Positions 11,642-20,003 are shown, numbered from the stretch's first letter. The stretch is DNA of 33,320 nucleotides from a bacterium (GCA_002710785.1 PAMC01000006.1:1-33320); one strand, 5' to 3'. Notes: generated from the sequence alone by a model not told the origin. Translations and numbers: made by a program.

Positions 11642-14447
11642 GCACAATACTGCCTTTCGCGTACTTGCGGCGCTGATGATCTTTGTGTACGCAGCGTGGC
11701 TCACACCAGGTGTAGTGGCCGCCAACGAGCCACCGATTGAAGAACCTGAACCGGTGGTGGCGGAGATTCTTGAGACTGAAACCGCTGAGCCGTCGAAAAC
11801 AGAGACTGGTGGCGGTGGAGACATTGAAACCGGCGACGCAGTCAGTGAGACAACACTCGAATCAAACCTCAACTACACCGAGACCGAAACAGCAACCAGC
11901 AGCGCGGGGGGATCGAGCGATGCCGAAGTAGAAGATGCGTCTGTCGAAACCACCGAACCGTCTGCTTCCACAACAGAAACTATCGCCACAGAGAATGGTT
12001 CAAGTACGGCGTCTACTACCCCTGCCCACGGCACAACCACAATCGCAATTGAAAACGCGGCCACCTCTACCACCAACGCCACAACAACCGCTAACAGTGG
12101 CGGCAACACGGCGGTGGGTGCAGACGGCAGCATCACCACCGGTGACGCAGTCGCCTACGTAGATGTTGTGAATGTGGTAAACACCAACATCACCGACTCC
12201 ACCGGGCTGATGGACTTTATCCATAACACCCTGGGACACCAAAACATTGACCTGCGAAACGACTTCGTCAGTACATTCGTTGACACCAACACGGCTGAGA
12301 GTACTTCTCCGTGCGGCGTGACTGTGTGTGGCGACACCGCAGTGCACGCCACAAACACCGCGGTCATCACCAACGACATTGTAGTCACCGCCAATAGTGG
12401 CGGTAACCAGGTGGGTGCAGACGGCAGCATCACCACTGGTGACGCGTACGCGAGCGCGAACATCATTAACGTTGCCAACACTAACATCACCGATTCTAAC
12501 TACCTGCTCTTGGTGTTTAATAACTTTAATGATCTCTCAGGCGATATTGTGCTGCCGAGCAGCTCCTTCTTTGCTGATATATTTGCTGGCCCACACGGTG
12601 GCACTCAAGCTGTAACCACTAGCAACGACGCAACGGTCACTAACGACGTAGCGGTTGGTGCGCATACCGGCGACAACAGTACTGAGAGTGGCACCGTGGT
12701 GACCGGCAGTAGTATCGCTACCGCAAACGTACTCAACCAGCTCAATACTAACCTTGTTAACACCAGCTCATTCTCAATGCTCATCCGGGTCCACGGCGAG
12801 TGGAGCGGCGACATTTACGGCCTCCCCGAAGGTATGAGCTGGGAGCAAACGAGCGACGGTGTCCGCGTCTACAGCACTAGTGGTGGAAGTGGTAGTGGTG
12901 GTGGTTCACACAGCTACACCAACCAAGCAACCATTAGCAACGACGTTGAGGTGTACGCACTCACCGGCGACAACCGCGCCGGCAACAACGGGAGCATTAC
13001 GACCGGTGACGCGGTGGCCGATGCCAACATCATCAATATCGCTAACACCAATGTGGTAAGTAGCAACTGGTCAAATCTTATCTTCTCTATCTACGGAGAT
13101 TGGAATGGCAATCTAAGCTTTGGTGCTACCGACTTGTGGCTCGGTGTACAAGCCGAGTCTGCGCGAACGCCACTCATGCCGGGTGATGAGGTGCGCTACA
13201 CCTACACCGTCTTCAACATGGGTGATGTGACTGCCCGCGACGTAATGCTCAACATCCAAACCGAGCTCGACAGCTTGCAGTTCACCTCTGGCACTGCACT
13301 AACCGGGGCAACCAGTACGTACACCCGCCAGTGGAACGTGCCTGACTTAGCTCCTGGCGAAACGTACGAGTTTACCGCGCCAGCAAGCATTCACGCCGGA
13401 CTGCCAAGTGACGTGCAGTCAGCGGTACCACTCTACGCCCACGTCTACTCAAGCGGTGTCGATGCCGACCCAGGCAACAATAGCGACGATATTATCGTCT
13501 ACGTTGGAGAAACGCGCAGCAATGACGCCAACTATAGCCCGCGCTTCCCTGCTAAGCTCACAGTGACGAAAACAGCCACAGCAGCTACTGCGCAGATCGG
13601 CGACACAATCGACTACACCATCACCATCCATAACCGCGGCGGCCAACTCTTTGAGGCGCTCTTAGTTGATACGCTCCGCGATAGTGCTGGTACCATTCTC
13701 AACGAGCAGGTATGGCCACTGGACACTATCCGCAACGACGACACCATTACCGTGGAGTACAGCATTGTTCTTGACGGTACTACCAACAACACTGAACTCA
13801 CAAACGAGGCACAGGTGGTCGGCTTTCATGGCAGCACAGTGCGCAAGTACCAGGTCGCGTACGAATCTGAAATTGCGTCACACACCCTTACTGTGGGTGA
13901 ACCGGAGGCCCGCGTGCTTGGCGCTAGTACCACCTGCACGCCGTACCTCACCACCTACCTGCGCTATGGTGCCGCCAACGACGCTACTGACACTGAGCGA
14001 CTTAACGCCTTCTTACAAGTGTATACCGACGAGCAGCTTGAAGTTACTGATCAATTTACGGCTGCAACCGAACGAGCTGTGCGCCAATTCCAAGCCGAGC
14101 AGGCTGCGGAGGTGCTGGCTCCGTGGGGAATTGCCGGGCCAACTGGCTACGTCTACTACACCACGCAAAAGCGAATCAACGAGATTATGTGTGAGGGTAC
14201 GGTCGCTTTCCCGCTCAGCAGTGTGCAGCTACAAGAAATTGCCTGGTACCGCAACCAGCGCCCAACTATCGCGAGCAACACTGGCGGCAACCCAACACCC
14301 GAAGCGTCAGTAGCACAAACTAACGTACGCGACGAAAACCAAACCCAGTGGCCGCTAGCACTGCCAAGCAGCAGCCTCCTTGGCGTTTGGCAAAACCGGG
14401 TGGAATCACTGGCCAAGCGAGTGCGCGACAGCCTTTCAATCCGCTAG
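11622..14447 (+). CDS. large cell-surface protein: repeats, DUF11 domains, peptidoglycan-binding domain
   Basis: 941 residues from ATG 11622; a TTG two codons earlier is possible. Order: signal peptide or anchor (about 12-32); acidic Thr/Ser/Glu-rich stalk to about 140; four copies of a repeat (about 142-195, 243-291, 335-380, 435-481) of form N.A.I.NDV.V.A.(S/T)G(G/D)N…G.I.TGDA.A.A.I.N..NTN; a Gly/Ser hinge near 418; two DUF11-type Ig-like domains (about 506-620 and 645-735, second with LTVTKTATAATAQIGDTIDY); and a C-terminal peptidoglycan-binding domain (about 770-858, with FTAATERAVRQFQAEQ). The last domain implies attachment to the cell wall. A 35-base segment is almost identical between repeats 1 and 2 (12114-12148/12411-12445), showing recent duplication. 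It likely forms a fibre or coat and could mediate host attachment, which is inference. Confidence 0.9.
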   Translation: MFYVFNKHNTAFRVLAALMIFVYAAWLTPGVVAANEPPIEEPEPVVAEILETETAEPSKTETGGGGDIETGDAVSETTLESNLNYTETETATSSAGGSSDAEVEDASVETTEPSASTTETIATENGSSTASTTPAHGTTTIAIENAATSTTNATTTANSGGNTAVGADGSITTGDAVAYVDVVNVVNTNITDSTGLMDFIHNTLGHQNIDLRNDFVSTFVDTNTAESTSPCGVTVCGDTAVHATNTAVITNDIVVTANSGGNQVGADGSITTGDAYASANIINVANTNITDSNYLLLVFNNFNDLSGDIVLPSSSFFADIFAGPHGGTQAVTTSNDATVTNDVAVGAHTGDNSTESGTVVTGSSIATANVLNQLNTNLVNTSSFSMLIRVHGEWSGDIYGLPEGMSWEQTSDGVRVYSTSGGSGSGGGSHSYTNQATISNDVEVYALTGDNRAGNNGSITTGDAVADANIINIANTNVVSSNWSNLIFSIYGDWNGNLSFGATDLWLGVQAESARTPLMPGDEVRYTYTVFNMGDVTARDVMLNIQTELDSLQFTSGTALTGATSTYTRQWNVPDLAPGETYEFTAPASIHAGLPSDVQSAVPLYAHVYSSGVDADPGNNSDDIIVYVGETRSNDANYSPRFPAKLTVTKTATAATAQIGDTIDYTITIHNRGGQLFEALLVDTLRDSAGTILNEQVWPLDTIRNDDTITVEYSIVLDGTTNNTELTNEAQVVGFHGSTVRKYQVAYESEIASHTLTVGEPEARVLGASTTCTPYLTTYLRYGAANDATDTERLNAFLQVYTDEQLEVTDQFTAATERAVRQFQAEQAAEVLAPWGIAGPTGYVYYTTQKRINEIMCEGTVAFPLSSVQLQEIAWYRNQRPTIASNTGGNPTPEASVAQTNVRDENQTQWPLALPSSSLLGVWQNRVESLAKRVRDSLSIR

Positions 14448-14499
14448 TAGTAATTGCCTCGCGAAGAACGCAGCAAACCTTTAAATGGCTACGCAGTCG

Positions 14500-14508
14500 T
14501 GCTACGAT
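14500..14508 (+). promoter_or_regulatory. extended -10 of valS
   Basis: TGCTACGAT, with -10 TACGAT ending 8 bases before the valS ATG. No Shine-Dalgarno lies between, so the mRNA is probably leaderless. Confidence 0.5.
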
Positions 14509-14516
14509 GGCACTCT

Positions 14517-16754
14517 ATGAGCGAGGAGCAAAAACAACCAGAAAAACAGGATATTCCTGAAGTTTTTCTGAGTCCGTACAACCCCAAAGAACACGAAGAT
14601 GCGCTCTACCACATGTGGGAAGAGAGTGGCTATTTTAACCCCGACGTGTGTATCGAAAAAGGTGTCACTGCACCCGACGCGGAGCCGTTTTCGATGGTGC
14701 TCCCGCCCCCAAACGTAACCGGCACGCTCCACATGGGTCATGCCGCAATGCTGGCTGTAGAAGACATCCTTACCCGGTACAACCGTATGCTCGGGAAGCG
14801 CACGCTGTGGATCCCCGGGACCGACTCTGCCGCCATGGCTACGCAGAGTAAGGTTGAAGGTCTCATCTACAAAGAAGAGAAGAAGCGTCGCGACGAGATT
14901 GGTCGTGAGGAACTTTTAAAACGTATTAATGCTTTTGCTGAAGAGAGCAAAGACACCATCATTGGCCAGACCAAGAAAATGGGCTCGAGTCTCGATTGGA
15001 GCCGCTATGCCTTTACGCTTGATGAAACCCGCTACAACGCGGTCATGGAGGCCTTTGTTCGTATGTACAATGACGGACTTATTTACCGCGGTGCCCGCAG
15101 CGTGAACTGGGACCCAGCCATGCAGACAACGGTGTCTGACGACGAGGTCGTCTACGAAGAAAAGAACAGTCCCTTCTACTATTTTAAGTACGGCCCGTTC
15201 ACGATTGGCACGGTGCGCCCGGAGACTAAGTTTGGCGACAAGTACGTGGTGATGCACCCCGACGACAAGCGCTACGCCGAGTACGAACATGGCCAGCAAA
15301 TTGATGTTGAGTGGATCAACGGTCCGATTACCGCCACCATTATTAAAGACGAAGCAGCCGACCCGGAGATGGGCTCGGGCGTCATGACTATCACCCCGTG
15401 GCACAGTGCTGTCGACTTCGAGATCGCGCAGCGGCACAACCTCGATATAGAGCAAGTTATTGATGAGCGGGGGTGCCTGATGGAAATTGCTGGTGAGTTT
15501 GCCGGCATGCACATCAAAAAAGCCCGGCCGGCCATTATTGAGAAAATGCAAGCCAAGGGACTCATCGAGAAAGTTGATGAGAGCTACACACACAACGTCG
15601 CCACCAACGAACGCGGCGGTGGCATGATCGAGCCGCAAATTAAAGAGCAATGGTTTATTGCGGTCAATAAAGAGTTTGCCATGGGGCACTCAGAGGTTCC
15701 GGGCGTGGCTGAAGGTGACACGGTAACCTTAAAAGAACTCATGATTAAAACCGTCGAATCTGGCGGTACCGAGATCTTCCCTGAGCGCTTCAAACGGGTG
15801 TACTACAACTGGATTAATAACCTGCACGATTGGTGTATCTCGAGGCAGATTTGGTACGGGCACCGCATTCCAGCTTGGTTTAAAAACAGCGAAGTGAAAG
15901 TGCAGGTAGAGAGCCCTGGCGCTGGCTGGGAGCAAGACCCAGACACACTCGACACCTGGTTCTCGAGTGGGTTATGGACGATGTCGACTCTCGGCTGGCC
16001 AGCGGCAACCGACGATTTTGCCACCTACCACCCAACGACAGTCCTCGAGACTGGTTACGACATTATCTTCTTTTGGGTGGCGCGCATGATTCTCATGACC
16101 ACCTACTTAACCGGCCAGGTACCTTTTAAAAACGTCTACCTCCACGGCCTCGTTCGAGACAAAAGCGGCAAAAAGATGAGCAAGAGCCTCGGCAACGTTA
16201 TTAACCCGCTCGACATGATTGAACAGTTCGGTGCCGATGCTACCCGCCTCTCGCTGATTGTTGGTGCGGCACCCGGCAACGATATGCCGCTCGGCGAAGA
16301 CAAGGTGCGGGCGTACAAAAAGTTTGCTAACAAAATTTGGAACATCAGCCGTTTTATCTTGACCAGCGTCGCTGACGCCGAGCAAAGCGCCACACCAGTC
16401 CTGAGTGAGCGCGATCAGGAAATCTTGGCCGGACTGGCTCGCACTGTGACTGAAGTAAGTGCTGAGATTGATAGGTTTAACCTCTACATCGCCGCAGAGA
16501 AGTCCTACCACTATGTCTGGCACGAGCTGGCTGATGTAATTCTCGAAGAATCGAAAGATATTATTAACGGTGACGACGCAGCAGCCAAAGCGGCGCGACA
16601 ATACGTACTCACTCGTTGTCTCATCGACTCACTCAAGCTGCTCCACCCGTTTATGCCTTTCATTACCGAAGCCGTTTGGCAAGAACTGCCTGAGGAAATG
16701 CGTGACGCTGAACAGCTGATGGTTGCACCGTGGCCAGTTGCGAAAGCTGAGTAG
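14517..16754 (+). CDS. valS: valine--tRNA ligase
   Basis: Class Ia synthetase charging tRNA-Val. The start is MSEEQKQPEK at 14517; 21 upstream codons in the open frame cover the promoter. Signature motifs: PPPNVTGTLHMGHA (HIGH-type, H72-H75), a WIPGTDSAAMATQ segment, a CP1 editing domain (about 210-360, with TVRPETKFGDKYVV), the WFSSGLW segment, and SGKKMSKSLGN near 553-557 (KMSKS). The anticodon-binding helical domain ends at HPFMPFITEAVWQELP. At 745 residues it is about 130-200 shorter than common bacterial ValS. It lacks the C-terminal coiled-coil tRNA-binding arm and has a compact CP1, as in other reduced genomes. tRNA-Val(GAC) with an odd position 33 lies in the same window. Confidence 0.95.
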   Translation: MSEEQKQPEKQDIPEVFLSPYNPKEHEDALYHMWEESGYFNPDVCIEKGVTAPDAEPFSMVLPPPNVTGTLHMGHAAMLAVEDILTRYNRMLGKRTLWIPGTDSAAMATQSKVEGLIYKEEKKRRDEIGREELLKRINAFAEESKDTIIGQTKKMGSSLDWSRYAFTLDETRYNAVMEAFVRMYNDGLIYRGARSVNWDPAMQTTVSDDEVVYEEKNSPFYYFKYGPFTIGTVRPETKFGDKYVVMHPDDKRYAEYEHGQQIDVEWINGPITATIIKDEAADPEMGSGVMTITPWHSAVDFEIAQRHNLDIEQVIDERGCLMEIAGEFAGMHIKKARPAIIEKMQAKGLIEKVDESYTHNVATNERGGGMIEPQIKEQWFIAVNKEFAMGHSEVPGVAEGDTVTLKELMIKTVESGGTEIFPERFKRVYYNWINNLHDWCISRQIWYGHRIPAWFKNSEVKVQVESPGAGWEQDPDTLDTWFSSGLWTMSTLGWPAATDDFATYHPTTVLETGYDIIFFWVARMILMTTYLTGQVPFKNVYLHGLVRDKSGKKMSKSLGNVINPLDMIEQFGADATRLSLIVGAAPGNDMPLGEDKVRAYKKFANKIWNISRFILTSVADAEQSATPVLSERDQEILAGLARTVTEVSAEIDRFNLYIAAEKSYHYVWHELADVILEESKDIINGDDAAAKAARQYVLTRCLIDSLKLLHPFMPFITEAVWQELPEEMRDAEQLMVAPWPVAKAE

Positions 16755-16797
16755 TTTGGTAAGTTGGGGTTAGGCGAGAAACATCAAGGTAAGACTG

Positions 16798-17022
16798 ATG
16801 GAAATTAAACAATTCAACGTTTGCCCCACAACTCTGGCTGTAAGATGTGTTGTAGGTACTAAGACGCTCGAAGGAACTCTCCGAAAGCGTCAACCAGCAC
16901 CAGACGGTTATATTCTGGTAATTGACCTGGGAAAAGAGTCGCCAAACCTAGTCCTGCATGAACCAGTTTGTCAAAAGGGTCGAGGGCACGTCACACATCA
17001 ACCGAATTTGGGCGCTCAGTAG
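16798..17022 (+). CDS. hypothetical small protein (74 aa)
   Basis: A possible gene 43 bases downstream of valS. The 74 residues include a plausible beta-rich core (TLAVRCVVGTKTLEGTL then DGYILVIDLGK, PNLVLHEPV). AAGGTAAG precedes the ATG, and the stop codon TAG lies in the loop-side arm of an intrinsic terminator, so the reading frame ends exactly where transcription should. No family recognised. The stretch could alternatively be a structured RNA: a stem GACGCT/AGCGTC with an inner GGA/TCC is also present. Confidence 0.45.
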   Translation: MEIKQFNVCPTTLAVRCVVGTKTLEGTLRKRQPAPDGYILVIDLGKESPNLVLHEPVCQKGRGHVTHQPNLGAQ

Positions 17023-17038
17023 CGCGCCTTTTTCTTTT
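17010..17038 (+). terminator. intrinsic terminator of the valS unit
   Basis: GCGCT-cagt-AGCGC stem extended by GG/CC with one bulge, followed by TTTTTTCTTTT. It overlaps the stop codon of the 74-residue ORF. Confidence 0.8.
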
Positions 17039-17069
17039 GCCCGGAGGCAGCCAACGGCCGTCTCCGGGC
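17039..17069 (+). other. 8-bp hairpin upstream of the PrsW gene
   Basis: GCCCGGAG (17039-17046) pairs with CTCCGGGC (17062-17069). TGGTAAAAT follows, an extended -10-like sequence, so the hairpin may border a promoter for the next gene. Confidence 0.45.
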
Positions 17070-17132
17070 CTGGTAAAATAAAACGTAAATGGATCCCACC
17101 ACTACTTTGTTGCAGTGGGCACCATAGCACAT

Positions 17133-17216
17133 ATGAAACGTAGCATCTGGTCGAAACAAATTACCAATACTGGCGTAACGGCGCGCGCGTCAGCTTTGCT
17201 GGCAGCGACAAAGTAA
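17133..17216 (+). CDS. possible 27-residue basic peptide upstream of the PrsW gene
   Basis: Short ORF starting MKRSIWSKQITNTGVTARAS and ending 8 bases before the PrsW ATG. Basic, no family, no Shine-Dalgarno. It might be an upstream regulatory ORF or chance. Confidence 0.2.
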   Translation: MKRSIWSKQITNTGVTARASALLAATK

Positions 17217-17224
17217 GGGTCGGG

Positions 17225-17932
17225 ATGGAATCGACGAACTTTGCCATTGCTTTTGTGGCTGGACTGGTGCCGACGTTGTTCTGGCTCTGGTTTTGGTTGC
17301 GTGAAGATCGTGAGCGTCCCGAGCCGTGGGGGCTGATCATCCTGGCATTCTTAGCTGGTATGGCGGTGGTACCGATTGCGCTACCGCTGCAGCGTGTCGC
17401 ACTCGACCTCTACAGCGGCAACAACCTGGTGTTGGCATGGGTGGTCATTGAAGAGGTTCTTAAATACGTCGCAGCTTTAGCGGTTATTTTTTGGCATAAG
17501 GCAGTTAATGAGCCAATTGATCTCATTATTTACCTGATTGTCATTGCCCTTGGCTTCTCTGCGCTTGAGAACGCGCTCTTCATCTTTAATCCGCTCATGG
17601 CTGGGGAGATACAAGAAATGCTCTTAACCAGCAAGTTTCGCTTCTTAGGTGCAACTCTGCTCCACGTCTTGGCGTCAGCGAGCATTGGTGTGTGTTTAGC
17701 TTTAGTATACTACCGATCAAATATCATCAAGCTGGTAGCTGGTACCATGGGTACGGGCATCGCGATTGTGTTACACGCGCTCTTTAATTTTTTTGTCATG
17801 GACGCCAATGGCGAGAGCATCTTGGCAGTATTCTTGTTCGTTTGGTTTGGTATAATCGTCCTCTTTTTGTTGTTTGAGCGCATCAAAATCTTAGAAGCAC
17901 GGCACTACGCCGCTCCTCCACACCGGTACTAA
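17225..17932 (+). CDS. PrsW-type intramembrane protease
   Basis: 235 residues with about seven predicted membrane segments. PrsW proteins (M82) are membrane glutamic/metallo-type proteases; in Bacillus, PrsW cleaves anti-sigma factor RsiW. The family's motifs are all here in order: the cytoplasmic R-E-D-R-E-x-P-E-P-W segment (26-35), EExxK (E76-E77-K80), GFSALEN (110-116), a conserved His in ATLLHVLAS (H147) and HALFNFF (H184). The length is normal for the minimal form. GGGTCGGG before the ATG could act as a weak ribosome site. No anti-sigma factor or sigma gene is nearby, so the substrate is unknown. Hsp20 follows under its own promoter. Confidence 0.9.
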   Translation: MESTNFAIAFVAGLVPTLFWLWFWLREDRERPEPWGLIILAFLAGMAVVPIALPLQRVALDLYSGNNLVLAWVVIEEVLKYVAALAVIFWHKAVNEPIDLIIYLIVIALGFSALENALFIFNPLMAGEIQEMLLTSKFRFLGATLLHVLASASIGVCLALVYYRSNIIKLVAGTMGTGIAIVLHALFNFFVMDANGESILAVFLFVWFGIIVLFLLFERIKILEARHYAAPPHRY

Positions 17933-17978
17933 CTACTCATAGTTATTCGCATAAAATGGTCAGCTGATTGGCCACAAG

Positions 17979-17987
17979 TGGTATACT
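17979..17987 (+). promoter_or_regulatory. extended -10 of hsp20
   Basis: TGGTATACT; -10 TATACT ends 6 bases before the ATG, so the transcript probably starts at or beside the start codon. Confidence 0.55.
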
Positions 17988-17993
17988 GCAAGT

Positions 17994-18509
17994 ATGAAAA
18001 AACCGACGTTTTTAGAGCGTTTAACTGGTTCGGTTAACGTTGACGCCTACGACGAGGTGCTCGATAGCGACGAGTACCACGAGGAGACGCCGCATGAAGA
18101 GAGCACTGAGGACTTTGCCGAAGATTCCGAATGGCACGGCAACCAAGGGCCAGACGACGGAGACCCTCAAGAGGGTGAGCTGCCGGTCGATATGTACCAA
18201 ACAGGTGACGATGTTGTCATTCGTGCCCTTATCGCCGGTGTGTCTCCTGAAGATTTGGATATTTCAATTACCCGCGACATGGTAACCATTAAAGGCGCAC
18301 GGGAAGAAATGCAAGAAGCAGCCGACAACGATTACTACCACCGGGAGCTTTTCTGGGGATCGTTCGCCCGCACGCTGCTGCTGCCCGAAGAAGTGCTGAT
18401 TGACGAAGCTGAAGCGCAAGAAAAACACGGCCTGCTCGAAATCCGCTTACCGAAAGTCGACAAGAACCGCAGTACTAAACTGGCGGTGAAAAGCCACGCC
18501 CACAAATAA
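17994..18509 (+). CDS. small heat-shock protein, Hsp20/alpha-crystallin family
   Basis: ATP-independent holdase chaperone. Residues about 66-160 form the alpha-crystallin domain: LPVDMYQTGDDVVIRALIAG, VTIKGAREE, YYHRELFWGSFARTLLLPEEV, and the closing HGLLEIRLPKV (the family's GxLxIxLPK motif). The first 60 residues are an unusually acidic extension rich in Glu/Asp/His with no hydrophobic substrate-binding stretch after residue 15, which is longer and more charged than in typical bacterial Hsp20. The 171-residue total is at the upper end for the family. It is convergent with the gene at 18526 and has a leaderless-type promoter. Confidence 0.93.
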   Translation: MKKPTFLERLTGSVNVDAYDEVLDSDEYHEETPHEESTEDFAEDSEWHGNQGPDDGDPQEGELPVDMYQTGDDVVIRALIAGVSPEDLDISITRDMVTIKGAREEMQEAADNDYYHRELFWGSFARTLLLPEEVLIDEAEAQEKHGLLEIRLPKVDKNRSTKLAVKSHAHK

Positions 18510-18525
18510 AAAGTGATACTGCTTT

Positions 18526-19371
18526 CTAGGAGGCATTAAGTAACAGTCTGTACGCCGGCTCCTGCATAACGGCGTGGCCTGCACCGTACACCACAAGAAC
18601 TCGCTGACCCCTGAGCAACTCGTCAGAAATTCGCTTGATGATGTGTCGATCACGAAACGCTAAAGCTGTGCGGGTAATTTCGTTAAACACGGTTTGCTGC
18701 TCCCATCGGTTTGACCACGGAATTGGGTCGGTGTACTCAATTGCGCGATCAGCGTTATATAGATTTGGCTCTTGACTCAACACCGCGGCGGCGGTCTCGA
18801 GTGCTTGGTTGTAGGTAAAGGACACGTCACTCCAACTGGTCGCCTGCTCGAGGTATGAGAGAAACGGCGCTACGTACGCCACAAACGGCATGTTCTCTGC
18901 TCGGCGATGATACTGCCCCAGGAGGCGCAAGACATACCACGCGACGAGGGTCTCCCGGTCGTAGAAATGGAGCACCAGGTGACGCATCAACGCTGCGTCG
19001 CTCGGCTCAGGGCAAAACCACGGCACACCCTGCTCAAGCGCATGCTTAATGGTAAAAATCGATTCACCTCCCCGAGTAATGGCCTCTTGGCGGGTGAGTC
19101 CTGCAATAAAGCGCTCGGTGCCAGCAGCACCACTCATGCTCTGCACACCCTCTACCGCCACAACGTCTGGCTTAAAGCTATCAAAGTGTTCGGGAATAAT
19201 TGAAAACAGCTTGTCGTAAGGATCATTACTGTGCCGAGCACCTACAAACGTCAGAGCGTCTTCACCGCTACCGAGCGTGTAGAGATATGGAGTATCGTGT
19301 CGAGTTCGCGCATACTGCTCGGGAGTAAGTACAGCACTTAAAGCCCGCGCGACTCGCGTTTTCTTTCGCAT
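18526..19371 (-). CDS. TraB/Tiki-like superfamily protein (tentative)
   Basis: 281 residues without membrane segment. The features recall the TraB/PrgY/GumN and ChaN-EreA superfamily: an early TFVGARHSND motif, an acidic VAVEGVQS motif after the second strand, and a late VLVVYGAGHA motif preceded by a DRHIIKRI helix. In these proteins the early and late His residues form a metal site of putative hydrolases. The overall order fits, but identity is low and the biochemical role is unknown. The ATG at 19371 is preceded by a perfect TATAAT at 6 bases, so the mRNA appears leaderless. That -10 lies inside the T-rich tail of the terminator of the preceding gene. Confidence 0.7.
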   Translation of the reverse strand: MRKKTRVARALSAVLTPEQYARTRHDTPYLYTLGSGEDALTFVGARHSNDPYDKLFSIIPEHFDSFKPDVVAVEGVQSMSGAAGTERFIAGLTRQEAITRGGESIFTIKHALEQGVPWFCPEPSDAALMRHLVLHFYDRETLVAWYVLRLLGQYHRRAENMPFVAYVAPFLSYLEQATSWSDVSFTYNQALETAAAVLSQEPNLYNADRAIEYTDPIPWSNRWEQQTVFNEITRTALAFRDRHIIKRISDELLRGQRVLVVYGAGHAVMQEPAYRLLLNAS

Positions 19372-19377
19372 ATAAAA

Positions 19378-19422
19378 ATTATACCCCGCACCTCTTCCCG
19401 TGTTCGAAGAGGTGCGGGGTAT
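19378..19422 (-). terminator. 17-bp terminator whose tail doubles as a promoter -10
   Basis: Perfect 17-bp stem 19381-19397/19406-19422 with 8-base loop. On the minus strand the stem is followed by AATTTTTAT. The last bases of the stem and this tail spell TATAAT (19383-19378), the -10 of the gene starting at 19371. On plus the stem is followed by TTGTG, a weaker tail. Confidence 0.8.
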
Positions 19423-19431
19423 TTGTGTTGA

Positions 19432-19608
19432 TTAGGCTGGTAATTCGTATACGGTCAGACCGATACGAATAGCCTTTTGTCCCACAAAGACTAAGCTGTC
19501 GACTACGGTACCGCTGGTGAAGTACTCAGCAATTTCATCAACCGTCTTACCTGCTCCGAAGAGCTGGCGAATGATCTCGTGTGGGCACGGGGTTTGTGCA
19601 TCAAACAT
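19432..19608 (-). CDS. hypothetical 58-residue protein with HTH-like segment
   Basis: Start set at MFDAQTPCPHEI because GGAG lies 8 bases before this ATG and because a terminator-like hairpin sits further upstream inside the longer open frame. Residues about 10-30 (HEIIRQLFGAGKTVDEIAEY) could form a short helix-turn-helix; the C-terminal half is strand-rich (VVDSLVFVGQKAIRIGLTVY). No family identified. It is the first gene of a minus-strand pair with the TraB-like gene but is separated from it by a strong terminator. The leader (19610-19760) is highly structured. Confidence 0.6.
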   Translation of the reverse strand: MFDAQTPCPHEIIRQLFGAGKTVDEIAEYFTSGTVVDSLVFVGQKAIRIGLTVYELPA

Positions 19609-19643
19609 TTGTGGCACTCCATCAAAGAACAATCTTTCTGAGA

Positions 19644-19674
19644 CAAACAAAACGTCCGCCTCAGAAGGCGGACG
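19644..19674 (-). terminator. terminator-like hairpin in the leader of the 58-residue gene
   Basis: CGTCCGCC/GGCGGACG stem with 6-base loop, followed on the minus strand by TTTTGTTTGTCT. It lies about 45 bases upstream of the ATG at 19608. Further upstream AACCAC/GTGGTT and GGAGCA/TGCTCC hairpins exist. The layout suggests an attenuator; otherwise it ends a short unannotated RNA. Confidence 0.6.
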
Positions 19675-19835
19675 TCTTAGGAGTACACAAAACAACCACC
19701 TTCTAGTGCGGACTCGTGGTTGCGGAGCAGAACATGCTCCAGGTAGCGATGGTTCGCGTGTGTTTCATACTTTTAATGTAGCACAGCTGCTGTATAAAAA
19801 CATGTCTAATCAACACTTAATATTTACCGTGAATA

Positions 19836-19844
19836 TGCTATGAT
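19836..19844 (+). promoter_or_regulatory. extended -10 of tRNA-Phe
   Basis: TGCTATGAT with -10 TATGAT at 19839-19844, about 50 bases before the tRNA. An identical TGCTATGAT occurs at 21313-21321. Confidence 0.5.
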
Positions 19845-19893
19845 GTCGGTCACTCGCTCAGGTAAGAAAAGTTTGTCGGAGCGATGTTCACCT

Positions 19894-19967
19894 GCTCAGG
19901 TAGCTCAGTTGGTTAGAGCACTGGTCTGAAGAACCAGGTGTCGGCAGTTCGAATCTGCCCCTGAGCA
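19894..19967 (+). tRNA. tRNA-Phe (GAA)
   Basis: Acceptor GCTCAGG/CCTGAGC, D-stem GCTC/GAGC, anticodon stem CTGGT/ACCAG with loop CTGAAGA (GAA), T-arm GGCAG-TTCGAAT-CTGCC, discriminator A. CCA is not encoded. The first nine bases, GCTCAGGTA, also occur at 19856-19864 in the leader. Confidence 0.96.
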
Positions 19968-20003
19968 CAACATAAAACGCCCCGTTTGGGGCGTTTTATG
20001 TTG
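19968..20003. terminator. bidirectional terminator between tRNA-Phe and the 101-residue gene
   Basis: 16-bp perfect stem 19968-19983/19988-20003 with loop GTTT and AT-rich outer arms. It can serve tRNA-Phe on plus and the gene ending at 20009 on minus. Confidence 0.85.

Noticed and set aside
14916..15689. 257-codon antisense ORF within valS
   Set aside because: It is a shadow of valS, which is conserved over its whole length in the plus frame.
19856..19902. Direct repeat GCTCAGGTA as an attachment site at tRNA-Phe
   Set aside because: Only nine bases, 38 bases apart, at the 5' rather than 3' end of the tRNA, and no integrase nearby.
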